NCBI GenBank assembly: GCA_963693285.1
Contig: OY848926.1
Span: 315,001 to 379,000, forward strand
Length of the DNA: 64,000 nt
Reading direction: 5' to 3'
Origin: Xestospongia muta
Taxonomy: Eukaryota; Porifera; Demospongiae; Haplosclerida; Petrosiidae
The position numbers were made by a program, and so were the translations under genes. This document shows, piece by piece, positions 10,984-26,301 of the stretch. Every line of letters begins with the position of its first letter. The stretch's first letter is position 1. The notes below the pieces were generated by a model. It was not told the DNA's origin and ran no database searches. It saw only the letters and a list, made by a program, of their open reading frames with translations.

Positions 10984-12636
10984 ATGGAGGGAAATCCAAA
11001 CTTGAAGCAGGCGCTAATGCAAAGATGTTTGCCAAACACTAGAATTACAAAGACAAGCAAAAAGAAAAAAATGAAACCAACTAAACTCGATGACGTTTGT
11101 AAGATAAAAGATCTCTGTAATATTACTTGATTACACAATTGTTTTGTAGGTCAAAGTCAGATTACATTGCGCGACTTATGTCCCCAAGACAAGGCAAGAG
11201 TGAGACAACTAGTAGAAGATTTAGCTCGTCTTGGTACTGAGAAGGTATGGAATATGTTATGTATTGAACTGAACTCTCCATTTACTATAGGAGAAATTGG
11301 AAGTTGTTCGTGAGAAGGAGAAATTAGCATATGAGGAGCAGGTGTCTGTTCTTCGTAAGAGACATGCACTTATAATGAAAGAGAGAGCCAATATCCTTAT
11401 TACATTAAATTACATGTACATAATTGTTATTGTAGTATTTAAAGGTTCTTTTCTTAACTATCTTCACATCTTGAAGAAAAACTAAAAGATTCACAAGAGA
11501 GCTTAAAATGCCTTCAGTCTTCTCATGAGGAGGAAGAAAATAAAAGACCTGACAAACCAGTCAATGAAACAGAACAAACCTGCTTAACCAGTCACCCAAT
11601 ACCTACTTATAACAATGCACCAAATCACTTACCAACTTTAAGTTATCCAAGTATGTGGCCACCTAATACTACTCATCCTCCTTTGCCTCCATTTTTCCTT
11701 CCCTCGTCTGTTTTACCTCCAGTTTATTTTCCAACACTACCCTCTACAGGCAGAGCAACTGTTTCACCAAGTCTTTTTCAATCTGACCAGATGCCTTCTA
11801 CATTAGCTACTGATAGTATACCTCACTTACAAAACCAAATTAATAAGCCTGTGACCTCCTCTTCCCAAACATTTCCTGTAGCTCCACATCCTCAATATAC
11901 ACTAACACCTAAAACAGATATGATACCATTATTAGCTACCAATAATGAGTCAACCCCTTCACTTAAGATCTCATCAGAAATGCCTCCACAAACAACAACT
12001 TCGTCTAATTTGCCTCAACCGCATTCCCAGGTCCCTCATTCATCACTTAGCCATCCTCTACCATTACCACATCCATCTAGTAATGTCTCCAATATCAGTA
12101 GTATTACATGGTGTACTTTACCTGAGTCAACCAGTCCAAAACCACCTGAGTCAACCAGTCCAAAACTACTTGAGTCAACCAGTCCAAAACTACCTGAATC
12201 TTCCAGAAAATCTAATGATAAAAGAGATTCAACTCCACTACCCTCTCATATGACTGCTAGTTCCAGGATAGATGATTCTACTAAGACCATTAAAAAGGAG
12301 ATTGCTATTCAAACTGAAGACTGTGAAGTCATTGCTACCCAAACTGAGAGTACTACCCCTGTTGTTATACACTTAATGAAACGTAAAGTAAAAGAAATTC
12401 ATAATCCTCCATTAGAAGTGGAGCAATGTGAGTTGTTTCAACAGCTAAAGGAACAGGAGGAGGAAGAAATGTTAAGCATTTTGTTAAATAATCAAAGCTC
12501 AAATAATTTATTAAATTCTCATAAAGGTGTCACTGTTGTGAATGAAAGATCACTAGAACTCAGTAATGATTCTTCCAATGACTCTTGTTACAGTGAAAGT
12601 GATTCAGAACTAATAGAAGAATTGTTTTTTATTTAA
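10984..12636 (+). CDS. Hinderin (KIAA1328)-like coiled-coil protein
   Basis: Exons 10984-11098, 11150-11244, 11291-11390 and 11468-12636 encode 492 residues. The second exon has SQITLRDLCPQDKARVRQLV and the third a coiled coil with RHALIMKERAN. This matches the conserved block of human hinderin (SLKDLC, EQNELIIKEREAL). The last exon is long, Pro/Ser/Thr-rich and of low complexity, contains three near-copies of an ESTSPK repeat (about 12121-12192), two QTE motifs (AIQTEDCE, ATQTES) and ends acidic. Hinderin is a poorly understood protein reported to associate with SMC3; the role here is unknown. The third intron cannot be spliced as GT-AG in frame; an AT-AC intron solves it (see separate entry). 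Confidence 0.75.
11391..11467 (+). other. AT-AC (U12-type) intron in hinderin-like gene
   Basis: The 77-nt intron begins ATATCCTTAT (minor-spliceosome 5' consensus ATATCCTTT) and ends CTTCAC. A branch-like TTTTCTTAAC lies about 10 nt before the 3' end. Removal joins a phase-1 base to the next exon and yields KERAN-LEEKLKDSQE in the long open frame. GT-AG alternatives meet stops or break the frame. Confidence 0.8.
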
Positions 12637-12727
12637 AATTTTTGTTGCTAGTATATCCCTAATTTTACAACAAAACAAAGTAATATTGAAGTAGGTAATG
12701 AATACTATTATAACCATTACCTAAAGC

Positions 12728-15887
<3,160 letters not shown>

Positions 15888-16155
15888 TAATACACTAGTG
15901 TACTTTTAATATGGACTGCTTTTAACATTGTTTATTTAGGTCAACACTTTATAATAAAATGATTGATATGTAATGACCAAGTTTGTCAATAACTTTTAAC
16001 TAATAATAGCAACTTAATCAAAACAGTTGACAAATAAAACTCTTCATTACTATAGAACAATGTGTACATGTAACAAATAGTGACACTTAAAAAACATTTA
16101 TATAATTGTATAACTGCACCATTTAAACATCAATTATTATTACTATATATTAATA

Positions 16156-17825
16156 TCACAATTGAAAGAGTTCATTCTCTACTTCATCTCTGTCTTTACT
16201 AGGAGTCCAAACTGTTGGTCGTTTAAATGTTCTTTTTATCTTATCACTAGAGGTGAAATAAAAACTTGATATAGTACTCAATACTATTCACTAGTTTCAA
16301 GTTTGGTATATGATACTACTAAGATGACATAAGAGGTGTACCACACTTATTATAATATAAAATTTCTAGTTGACTAACAAATATACAATGATGTTAAATA
16401 ATGGAATGAATAGTTACATTATGTTGACAGAATGTACAGCTATTGCTATGGTAATCACCTCAATGTATCTTCCCATTCTTCTTTTGTTATTTGTCTTTCT
16501 TCTTTTCTGCTTTGTCTATTATAAGCATCAGGTGCTGGTGTAGTTTGGGCACTAGAAAATAACTAAAACTAACTGTGTGTTTAAAGTCAAGTTGACACTA
16601 GTTTATAAAAACATATAGTACATTGAATAAGGAAATATGCTTTATTGTTCTTAGTTTAAAGTTTAAACTAAGAACAATAAAGCATATTTCCTTATTCAAT
16701 GTACTATATGTTTTTATAAACTAGTGTCAATTTGAGAAAACAAAAGCATTCACTAATCACACAGTATTGATCAACATTAACAATACTTTGTCCAAGTTGA
16801 GAAGAGCCACCTAGACATGTAAACAACTTTGCCATTTTACGTGCTAGCCACATGGGACTTGCACCAATTAATTTTGCTTCCAAATGGGCATTTTATATAT
16901 ATAATTTGGCTCTCTACTAGTCTCTAGTGCTACAAGAAAGTAGCCAGCCATAAAACTCCATTCATTTTCAATGACATACCTTCGTCATACTTCAAATTTT
17001 GCACCTTTGAGGTGTATAACACATGATCTTTCAATAAAACTTACTTTTTTACTGCTAATTTATCAACAAAATCTTGCGATAGTTTCAACTGTTCATCTAC
17101 AGCACTTAACAAATTTTGAATATTTTTCTCTCCTTCATCTCCTGGTTTAGGTTTTTGCCTTACTTCTTCCTCTAAACTTGACGATATTTCAAGTTCTTTC
17201 ACAGATTCATTTTTTATTTCAGTTTTACGATAAGTTAGAGGACTAGACTGTGGACTAGGAGAACAGTAAGGGATTTTGAGTTCTTTATTTCTGTGGATTG
17301 ATTCGTTACTAAACAACCAGTTTGCTCTTTGAATTTCTGATACCTTAAAATATTACAAAATAAGGCAAATGGATATGGATGAATGAATTGATTGATGGAT
17401 AAATGAATTGATTGATGGATAAATGAATTGATTGATGGATAAATGAATTGACTAATGGATGGATGAATTGATTGATGGATGGATGAATTGATTCATGGAT
17501 GAATGAATTGATTCATGGATGGATGAATTGACTAATGGGTGGAAAATACATATGGATAATGGATGAACAGGTGGAAGTGGATGGTTAGTAAATACTGATA
17601 AAAACATACTGGGACTTTGTATCTTAAAGCAATTCCCTGCAGTGTGTCTGCTGACGTTATAGTATGTAATATATATCCATTAGCTTTCCACTGTCCCCTG
17701 TTGACGGTACCATAATGGCGTCCTTGATAACTGGATACCAGTGAAGTGTGAGCTGAACCATTTTTACAAAGAGAGTCGCTAGGACAGTCTACAGTAATAC
17801 CTACTTCCTTAGCATTGGCAGCCAT
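16156..17825 (-). CDS. LysM-domain protein, LYSMD1/2-like
   Basis: Exons 17610-17825, 17045-17343, 16459-16551 and 16156-16246 join in phase to about 232 residues. A single LysM domain spans the first intron: ILHTITSADTLQGIALRYKV, then SEIQRANWLFSNESI and LKIPYC. This matches LYSMD2 (VRAGDTLQGIALKYGV, IKRANKLF). The rest is Ser/Pro-rich with a conserved-looking helix (LLSAVDEQLKLSQDFVDKL, compare LQRLDLQIKLS in human) and a basic C-terminus. There is no signal peptide or membrane segment, so it is probably cytosolic. The biochemical role of this animal LysM group is not established. The introns hold a long hairpin and a minisatellite. Confidence 0.88.
16592..16730. repeat. Perfect inverted repeat, 69-bp arms, 1-nt loop
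   Basis: Bases 16592-16660 and 16662-16730 are exact reverse complements around a single G at 16661. The arms start TTGACACTAG and end CTAGTGTCAA. It lies in the LYSMD intron between 16552 and 17044. No obvious target-site duplication flanks it. Confidence 0.92.
17366..17540. repeat. Degenerate minisatellite, GAATTGATTGATGGAT family
   Basis: About eight head-to-tail units of roughly 16-20 bp built from ATGGATGAATTGATTG variants lie in the first LYSMD intron. Related GATG/GGAT-rich runs recur in other introns of the window (for example near 28030 and 55440-55550). Confidence 0.8.
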
Positions 17826-18068
17826 TGAATATCTTAGGTGGGCGTGTCGTGGGCACGTGTTCGCCCATAAAATGTAACAGGATGCAAATACATGTATTAC
17901 TGGTATCATAAAATTTGATATACCTTGATAGAGATTGATTAATATTCATAAAAGAAAGTTTTTAATGACAAGTTAATGGTTGCCTGCATAAGATAACTAT
18001 TAACTTACTTCATTTACGTTTAAATAAATTGGTATATTTAAATATATTTCATATACTGTTAATAAAGG

Positions 18069-18221
18069 ATGTCTGAAACAGGAGAAATGATTAAATGTGA
18101 TCCATGCAAACAGTGGTATCGTATAGATTTATGTCTGAATGTACCAGATGTAGTGTGTAACAACAAAGCCACACTTTGGTATTGTAATAGTTGTATCTTT
18201 TCATTTTTTTGCCTTACCTAG
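18069..18221 (+). pseudogene. PHD-finger-like fragment
   Basis: A 50-residue frame from ATG 18069 reads MIKCDPCKQWYRIDLC then LWYCNSC, the spacing of the second half of a PHD finger (MIxCDxC, WYHxxC, WYCxxC). The zinc-ligand histidine is replaced by Arg (WYRIDLC) and the N-terminal zinc knuckle is missing. It is followed by a Phe-rich run and a stop. It is most likely a decayed piece of a PHD-bearing gene or of a retroelement ORF. No neighbouring exon extends it. Confidence 0.45.
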
Positions 18222-18752
18222 TTTTTTTTTGAGAAGTTATTGTGGTCGTCATATGTTTTTTACTTAATTTTTTTGTATTTATTGTGTGCTATTATTCTAT
18301 AACAAAATATATTCACAATATCTTAAATTAAAATAAGTTTGCATTATTCAAGAAGATCATTATTACTAATTGCTGTGTTTTTGGCTATAGTTCGTATACA
18401 CCATATAACTTAAACAAAATTCATGGAACTTTATGACAGACTGAGGACCAGTTCTACTGACGTTTCTTCCCATTAGTTTAAAAAGATTTAAGAAAAAAAC
18501 ATGTTGTGTTGCCCAAATGATTCCTCCTCACTCACCCACTGGGGCTTCCACTTAGGCTCAAGGATTCCCTGGTATTGCTAGCTAGGACCACCACTGTGGC
18601 CTGGTAACCCTCCTCCATTTCACTTTACAGAACCTTTTAAACACAAGTCTGTTGTACAACATTAATAACTTACATTTATTTGTCCACCTACCTTGATCAT
18701 TAGTCTTAGCATAGAAAGTGACTTAAAATATTTTGTCTGAAATATTTTATAT

Positions 18753-18934
18753 TAGGATAAAAATTATCTTGAGAAATTTCATCCTAGGATCAAAAATTGT
18801 CAATAAGTTTTATGTTCTAGGATAAATTTTTTGTTGGTAGGATAAAACTTTTTTGATATTTCTTGTCCTAACATAAAAATTGATTAGTAATTAATTATCC
18901 TATGGAACGAAAACAGCAGATAATTTTTATCCTA
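18753..18934. mobile_element. Possible short terminal-inverted-repeat element
   Basis: A 17-bp motif TAGGATAAAAATTATCT at 18753-18769 is repeated as its exact reverse complement at 18918-18934. Further diverged copies of AGGATAAAA in both orientations lie between. It carries no ORF. A non-autonomous element is one reading; an AT-rich palindromic spacer is another. Confidence 0.4.
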
Positions 18935-19223
18935 GAAGAAATTTTTATTAGGGCAAAAATTGATATGACAGGACATATCCAATAGATACAAAACTGACTA
19001 TACCCTGTATGATGCAATCATTATATATAATTATGTGCATTCTAAAAGAGCTCCTTGTTCAAGCATTAAAATTAACCCCCGGAGTGTTATTAGTGTTAAG
19101 AATTCTTCACAATTATATTTCTTTAAAATTCATTGCATTGCTTAATTTTATTTCTTTTGCATAGTGTAAATTCATAGTGCTATATAGACAATCTATGATT
19201 TGTCTTTTTGTACTTAAATAAGT

Positions 19224-22200
19224 TTATATTGTAGCTGAACTAAAATCAATAGGTCCTACAGAGTTCATATATTCATAGTCATCATCTGGATCATTAATGT
19301 CTTGTGGAGTTTGTCTTTCGCTTCCTTCTAATGTTAGTTGTTTTTGAGTCTTCAATGGCTGTTCTACAACCTTTAGTCGATCATGTCCTTTCCTTCCTCG
19401 ATTATAACGAACAGGAACTGGTGGTTTTTGTTGATGAGATCGAGGTGGAGTGTTGTATTGCTTACCAGACTCATCAGCTGGTATTGGCTCATAAACAGGA
19501 TCTGTTTCTGGCAGCAATGAAGGTGGAATGTGACGAGGGGGTGTGTTGAGATAATATATATGGGAGTCACGTTGTTGAGTTTGGTGGGTGCTGCTATGGC
19601 CAGGTTTTTCAAACATACTTGAATGACTGGCATGAGGTGACATATAATGAGGGGGTGGGGTTTGTGGAAAGCGGTTACTATACTGCGTCTTGTGAGTAAT
19701 GGGTTCCATGTAAACAGCTGACTTTTCAAAGTTAGGAACTGGAGAGTTAATAACATAATTTGAACTTGTCCTAGGGACTTCATCTTTTGAGAATTCTTTC
19801 ATATTTATAACGTTTGCATTATTCCTTCAGAAAAAAAACAACATTAGTGATAATAATACTATTTTCTTTTAGAATAAGGCAAATAATGAAATATCATTTC
19901 GCTTACCTTTTTCTTTTATTTCTTGTCATCTGATGAACTAGACACGCTATTATGATAATACAGACACAAGCTAACAGAACTCCTGAAACTACTCCTATTA
20001 TAAGGTATGTCACCCATTTTCCATTGTTAGTTGAGGGAGTTGGAACAACTGTCAGGCACTCGGATTCGGAAAAGCTGTTAATCTCGATATTGCATAATGG
20101 ATCAATGTTCAACCTAATGCTGTTAACAACAATAGTTTGAGCTCCTTGGGCAACCCAATCCTTTAAAAGTTGAACAAAATAAGAGGGGATATGGTCATTA
20201 GTGCCATATAAGCGTGCACGGAATATCACTTCTTGTGGATTAGCAGTTGTACACATATAATGTCCATCTTGGATGTGGTTTATGGGAAGATGACAACTAG
20301 CATCACATTGTATTTCAATGGCATTGACAACTCCAACAATTATATCTGATTTCTTTTTAGCAATATCTGCAAACTTTTAATGGAGAGAAATACAAGTGTA
20401 TGTGACTGTTAACAACTTACAATCCATTCTTTACACTCATGAATACCCTTAAGTTTGACTTGAAAAAGTTTGTTCTGGAAACCTAGGTAAGTATGAAGGA
20501 AGCACAATACAAAATTGCTATGAGATGACAGCAGACTGTCTCTATACCTGCTACAAATTGTAGATGTTCACTAGTTATGCTACCCTCAGAGTTTGTAGAA
20601 ATAATGTCATAATAGTAAATGTCTCCTACTTCCAATTCAGTCAATGTCACGTTCATTATCACATCTGAAAGCTCCAGATTTTGACTTCCTACTACTCTTT
20701 CACTAGCTGATTCTAAAAGTCGTGGATTTCTTCCATATTGGACTACATAGTGCTCAGGTGTGTATGATACTTTACTTACAAGCCATGTAATTACAGCTGA
20801 TGTAACTTGTTCTCCTCTTGTTGCACTTATATTAGAGACAGCATAAGGAAGTCTTGAACCTATACAAACGAAGATGTTGTCACTAACTGGTTCTCAAGTA
20901 TCATGTATACCTTTTACAATCAATTTTATTTCTCCTGATTTTGCTGGCTGGATGTCTTCAGCAATCTCCAGATTTACTTCACAAGTATAATGATAAGTGC
21001 CAGGTACTTCATTTGATCCAGAAACCACACTACTAAATGTCCCATTAATAAAGTCTTTTTCAAAAAGATAAAATCCATTGCTGTTGTTCCTTATTTGGGT
21101 TCCAAGATTTGTAGAACCTAATTTCCAATACCTCCAACTGAAAGTCATTGCCGATATGATATCTGGTTGAGTTTGAACTGAACATAGTAATGTAAAATTA
21201 TTGTAAGGAGATACGTCAAGGATTGTAAGTAAAGGAGCTGTCACTTCAACACTCAAATCAGGACCTACAGAGCATATCACTTAAATTATTGGTTGATTCT
21301 CTGAAACTTACTTAAGACGCTGACTTCAGCATATATTGTAACTGACCTTGAAGGACCTACTATATCAGATGTTGGTACAGGTAGGACAAGTGTCAAACAT
21401 TCGTAGGTACCATTGTCAATCAATTGACTGAGGGTTTTAAACTCTAACACACTTACATAGATATGACTGTTATATTGCTCTGGATTGTATGGCATAATTC
21501 GTGTTGTGTTTGGTAGAGAAAAACCTCCTTTTTTCCAACTAATCAACACCTTTATAGGTACATCAACATTTTTTGATATGTCTGCTTTGCAGGTGATGTT
21601 GAAAGGGCTACCAGCATTAAGAGAGGATGAGCTGTATGTAACAGATAGAATTGGTGATGGCACTAAACAATGAAAATAGATATCAATGGAGCATATCTTA
21701 TCGTTGTTACTTACAAAATACAACAAGCTTCCATTCTAAGTTAGTCTCCTTTATGAGGCCCACACTAGGGACCCGTGATATTGCTTGACATAAATAAGAC
21801 CCAGCATTAGATGCTTTAAGTGATTTTATACCTAAAATTAGTGTAACAGTGGACCCTTCCTCATAGGGTCCAGTTAATATAAAATTGCTATCTTCTGTAA
21901 TGAGTTCTCTATTTGGATTAATCCATTTGACAGTTTGTAAATCAAACAATGAATCTGGTATTTTCACAACACATAATAGAGAAAGGAACTGCCCCAGAGA
22001 TGTATTACCATTGGTTGTTATGGTGATATTGTGTTCTGGGAGTTCTAAAGTAAGACATGAAATATTTCTTTCTTATATTCATCCCTTCTGATGTTTTGTT
22101 CATACCTTTAATATTTAGCTGAATTGTTGCACTTGTTGAAACAGGTAACACACTTTCAACATTACTTCTTGCAGTCACTTCACATTCATACTGACCCTCA

Positions 22201-25200
22201 TCATATTTATTAACTTCCATTAGTACAATACTACCTTCATACTTGTTTTCTCCTACTTGGTGGACCGGCAATAACTTTGTCCTGATTCCAGGGCTCATCT
22301 CCATGCTTTTATTTCGCCATATTGTTGCTATAGATATATTAGTATCAAGATGCAAAGAAAATTCTACATAGCATGTCAATGTGACATTATGACCTGAAAA
22401 TATGTCATGTGGACCATCTGAGTGAAATGACAGTGATATTGTTGGAATAGGAACTGTAAATAAAGGCATGAAGGACTACTTCAAGTTAATTGCATACTGA
22501 CTTTTAACTATAAGGTACTCTGTGACATTTGCAAATTCTCCATTGTCTAACATTACTTGACATGTATAAGGACCTGCATGTGATGTTCTCAGTACTGGAA
22601 AATGAATTGTTATATTTGTAATTGTATCCAAAGAAGTCAGTGAGACATTCTTATCAGAGTTTACTTGCTGTCCATTTGGTCTGACCCATGTTATATTTGT
22701 GGGTGGGAAAAGGGTGGAATTTTTAACATAAACAGTACATGTCAAAGATTGAGATGAGCCTGCCAATGCTATCTCAATTGGTAAAATATCTAAATTGAGA
22801 GCTAAAGAGAATGGAAATAAAACTAGCAAATTATTTGAGGACACACTTACAAGAGGAAGGAGTGGTAAAGGTTTGTACTTCAGTCGAAATAGAGGTATAT
22901 TTATTTCTAGCTAATATTCTGAAATAATAAGTTGTATTTTCATGGAGATTTGTAAGCTGGACATTGTAGATCTGATTTTTTAACTTAATATCTTTATTCC
23001 CATCAATAGTGGATGTTGGTCGAAGTGTTTCATGACTTGTGCCAATACTTACAATATATGTCTCTGGTGTATATGTTACCATGGACACAAGCCAGTAGAT
23101 AGTCACTTCCTGTGCATGCTTACTGATAACAGACACATCTGCTGGAGTTTCTGGTGGAACAGGACCTAAGTCAAAAAAATTATGGAGGAAGTATTAGATA
23201 GCATTAATATATGTCAATTATAATGCAACTTACCATAGATGTTTACAGTAGAGATAGAGTAAAAGTCTCTCCTTTTATCACCTGGCAAATTCAAGAAAGC
23301 CCGACAACGGTATTGATGTGTTCCAATAGTCTCATTCTCAATGTCCAATATCAGTTCTTTGGTCATCAAATCCACCTGGATCACATTGACTTGATCTCCA
23401 GTTATAGGCAGTCCATTTAATTCCCACTGAATAGAGAGTGGAACAAGAAGGTAATCTGGCTCATGAATGATGCATTTAAGAGAAAATGTGTTATAAGGTG
23501 TTGCATTTGGTGTTGTTAGATGTTCTGGTTCTGTCAACACTGTCACATTTGGATCTACAGTTACACTGAATTTATAATAACTTGTTTATCACAATATACC
23601 TAAAATTGTAGCTGATACTTTTTCCTTCTCTTCCCAACTTCCTACGACATAGAGATATTCAGTTCTGTTGGGATTTACTGTCACAGCACACTCCAATGAT
23701 TCTTTAAAAAACGATGAAGTGACAGGTGTAATAGTGAGGGTTGACTTGTATATCAAGTCCGATATCTGTGTAGAATTTGTAACAACAATTTGATTTGTAT
23801 TAAAAACTGTTTCATTGCCCCGGTACCAATTAAATATCACATCAATGGGTATGTCAATGTGAGAATCTACTTCAGCTGTGCAATGAAATTTAGCTGTGGA
23901 TCCAGCATACAATGAAGTGCTATTTGATAATGATGTGGTTTCTATGGTAATATGAAGATGTGGTGGTGTAACTGTAAAGAAAAATGGGAAGCATCATGTC
24001 ATTTAATTAAAAATTGAAGATGTGAAATTTACACCATTTTTTGTAAATTATTGTTCATTGCCATGAAATGAGCATGCTCAGTAGTACTGAGCATGCTCAG
24101 TAAATGAAAATTATGAATAATGAATAACTTTATACCATTATTGAAGTGATAATTTGAGTTATGTGAATGCATCTATAATAGATAAGTAGTTGCTATGGTA
24201 ACATACTTTGTACTGCTAGTAATCGTTCCTCAGAAATGTACAGTGGAGTTGTAGTAATGGCCGCTGTGGCTACAGAACCCACACATGTATAAAATCCAGC
24301 TAATGATACATTTAAAGCTGATATGAAAACCTCAGAAAAAGTTCCACTGTTGTCAACGGTAGTGTTAACATGTATGCCTTTGGTTCTTGTTGTGGGAAGG
24401 TAATAGTAACCAGAGGCTCCCAACCAGAACATGTTTGGTTGAGTAGTGAGTCCAGGTGTTATTGTGTAAATATGACATTGTAATTTGACTGGATCACCAG
24501 ATCTGACTAATGCAGGCTCAGGAAAAGATATTGACAGAGATGGATATGGAACTAAATAAAAACGAACAACAATGTATTACTTGGACCAGTGTATTCATTA
24601 ATTGGACCAGTGTATTCATTAATTGGACCAGTGTATTCATTAATTGACATACCTATACAGACAACTGTGAAGTTAAAGTAAACGACATCGCCACCAGTCT
24701 TATTACCATGGCAACTGAATGTACGACCATGATCTATGTCCTTAATAGGTTGTAAATCAACAGTTATGTAAGACTTGTTCACAGACATTGGTGGAATGAG
24801 ACTCTCTCCATCCACTGTGACTCCAACACTTGTAATATTTGGGCCATTTATCGGACATGTGACAGAGTGGTGTTTACCCACATAGTCAGTTATAAAGTAG
24901 TGACTTACTATAATAGACAATGATAAATTCTATTTTATGTGTTTGTAAACAGTTATCTGTAAAACTGATGTGTGCTAAGTACAAATATACAACATACCAC
25001 TAGATGAGATTTCTTTATTATGATATATCACATTGCTGTCAAATACACAACTGTATTCCCCTATCCAGTCATTTGGGTCTGTGCTATTTGTTGTCAGTAT
25101 ACTAATGTAAACCATTGAAGTAATGTTAGCTAAGTATACAACAATGTCATAATGATCATTATTCGTTGCTATATAGGACCCGTTCATGTACCACTGAAAA

Positions 25201-26301
25201 TTCCCATGAGCTCCTTGAATTACACAGTAAAGCTGAAGTGGAGTTTCTGATAAGGCACCCTCTTCCAACAACTGTGGTTCACCTACAGTTATAATGGAAG
25301 AATCAATGCATATAATATATGTAAGCATTATACAACTTACCACTGACTTTGTCCTTTAATATCCACAGATAAAGGGATTGATTGTCAATAATACACTTAT
25401 AAAGTCCTGTCGGAACTCTACCTATTTGTAACAATATTTCCAGGTACAAAGGCACTGCTTCACTGCCTCCTCTGAACAGATTAAACTCGTCAATATTTTC
25501 TGAAAGGATTGTTCCATTTGGCAGTACCCAATGCCCTGAAGCAACCATTCGAGATCCAGAATGGCATGTGAGTTTATCAAGAGTGCTGTTTCCATCAACG
25601 ATGATCATGGTATTGTTTGATATAGGTTTGAGATTATATGTTAAGCCAACACCTATAGAATGAGACAAGTGACAGAAAACATAGTCACACTAATTTAATT
25701 GTATTGTCTTCAGTTTTGAGTAATACGATTGATCTCTAACCAGCTCATCTACAAACCCATTCTCTACCCCACTCACTCTTCCCACATAGCTAGACTATCC
25801 ATGCCTCCTACAATCTTTTTTCCATACATCCATCTTTATTTATTTCACCTTGTATATTTTGAAAATAAGTAGATGCCATACCAGTGACATTGTTACTGTC
25901 AGTGATGATACAATTCATGCCATCCCAACATGATATAGGAGTGGACAGAACTTGACCACTCCACCACAGGCTATCATTGACGGACTCAAGAAATGTGTAA
26001 TTACTGGTATGAGTGCAGATCTTAAACCTATATAATAATAACAGTTTCAAAGGTGTTTTCATAGCAAACTACAATACCATTTATACATTATTGGTTGTTT
26101 CAATTGAACGTTATCAGTGACAACACATTTGAATTTTATCCATGTAGCAGCCTTATAAATTGGACCAGGAGGATCTGTTACTATTGTTACATTGAGCGCA
26201 CCCAATACTTACAAAGAAAGAGTAACAAGAATGAGTAACAAGAACCACATGACATGTAACTTACTTGCAGGAAGGAGACAGAACACAAAAATGTACTTCA
26301 T
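19224..26301 (-). CDS. Large Ig/FN3 transmembrane receptor with tyrosine-rich tail
   Basis: Nineteen exons join without frame conflict to 1891 residues: 26265-26301, 26078-26207, 25849-26027, 25341-25652, 24998-25282, 24653-24907, 24207-24551, 23600-23971, 23234-23554, 22851-23165, 22502-22801, 22106-22453, 21715-22044, 21312-21662, 20911-21264, 20548-20859, 20421-20482, 19907-20373, 19224-19824. A short hydrophobic signal (MKYIFVFCLLPA) is followed by about twelve Ig-like domains (paired Cys, YxC-type ends such as GTYECL, GQYECE), with FN3 domains in exons 10 and 16. Then come a Cys-containing juxtamembrane domain, one membrane helix (YLIIGVVSGVLLACVC) and a 200-residue tail. The tail has no kinase but many tyrosine motifs (NYVIN, VYMEP, HYMSP, VYEPI, YEYMNSV) and PPVPVR, suggesting SH2/SH3 adaptor docking. 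Adhesion or recognition receptor is inferred. Confidence 0.85.
24069..24099. repeat. Near-perfect palindrome TGAGCATGCTCA ... TGAGCATGCTCA
   Basis: Two copies of the 12-bp self-complementary motif TGAGCATGCTCA flank GTAGTAC, in the intron between receptor exons 7 and 8. It may form a hairpin or cruciform. No function is apparent. Confidence 0.7.
24583..24645. repeat. Three 21-bp tandem repeats beside a splice donor
   Basis: The unit GGACCAGTGTATTCATTAAT is repeated with a 21-bp period at 24583, 24604 and 24625, within the intron that follows receptor exon 6 (donor at 24652). Confidence 0.85.

Larger units (their letters stand above)
17826..19223. other. Gene-poor intergenic region
   Basis: Apart from the PHD-like fragment and the short inverted-repeat element listed separately, I see no coding exon here. 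It lies between the start of the LYSMD gene and the end of the Ig/FN3 receptor gene. Confidence 0.6.

Noticed and set aside
17366..17540. Coding repeat protein
   Set aside because: Unit length varies and frames break; it lies within an intron bounded by well-supported LysM exons.
24583..24645. CRISPR-like repeat array
   Set aside because: Repeats are directly adjacent with no spacers, and the sequence is a eukaryotic intron.
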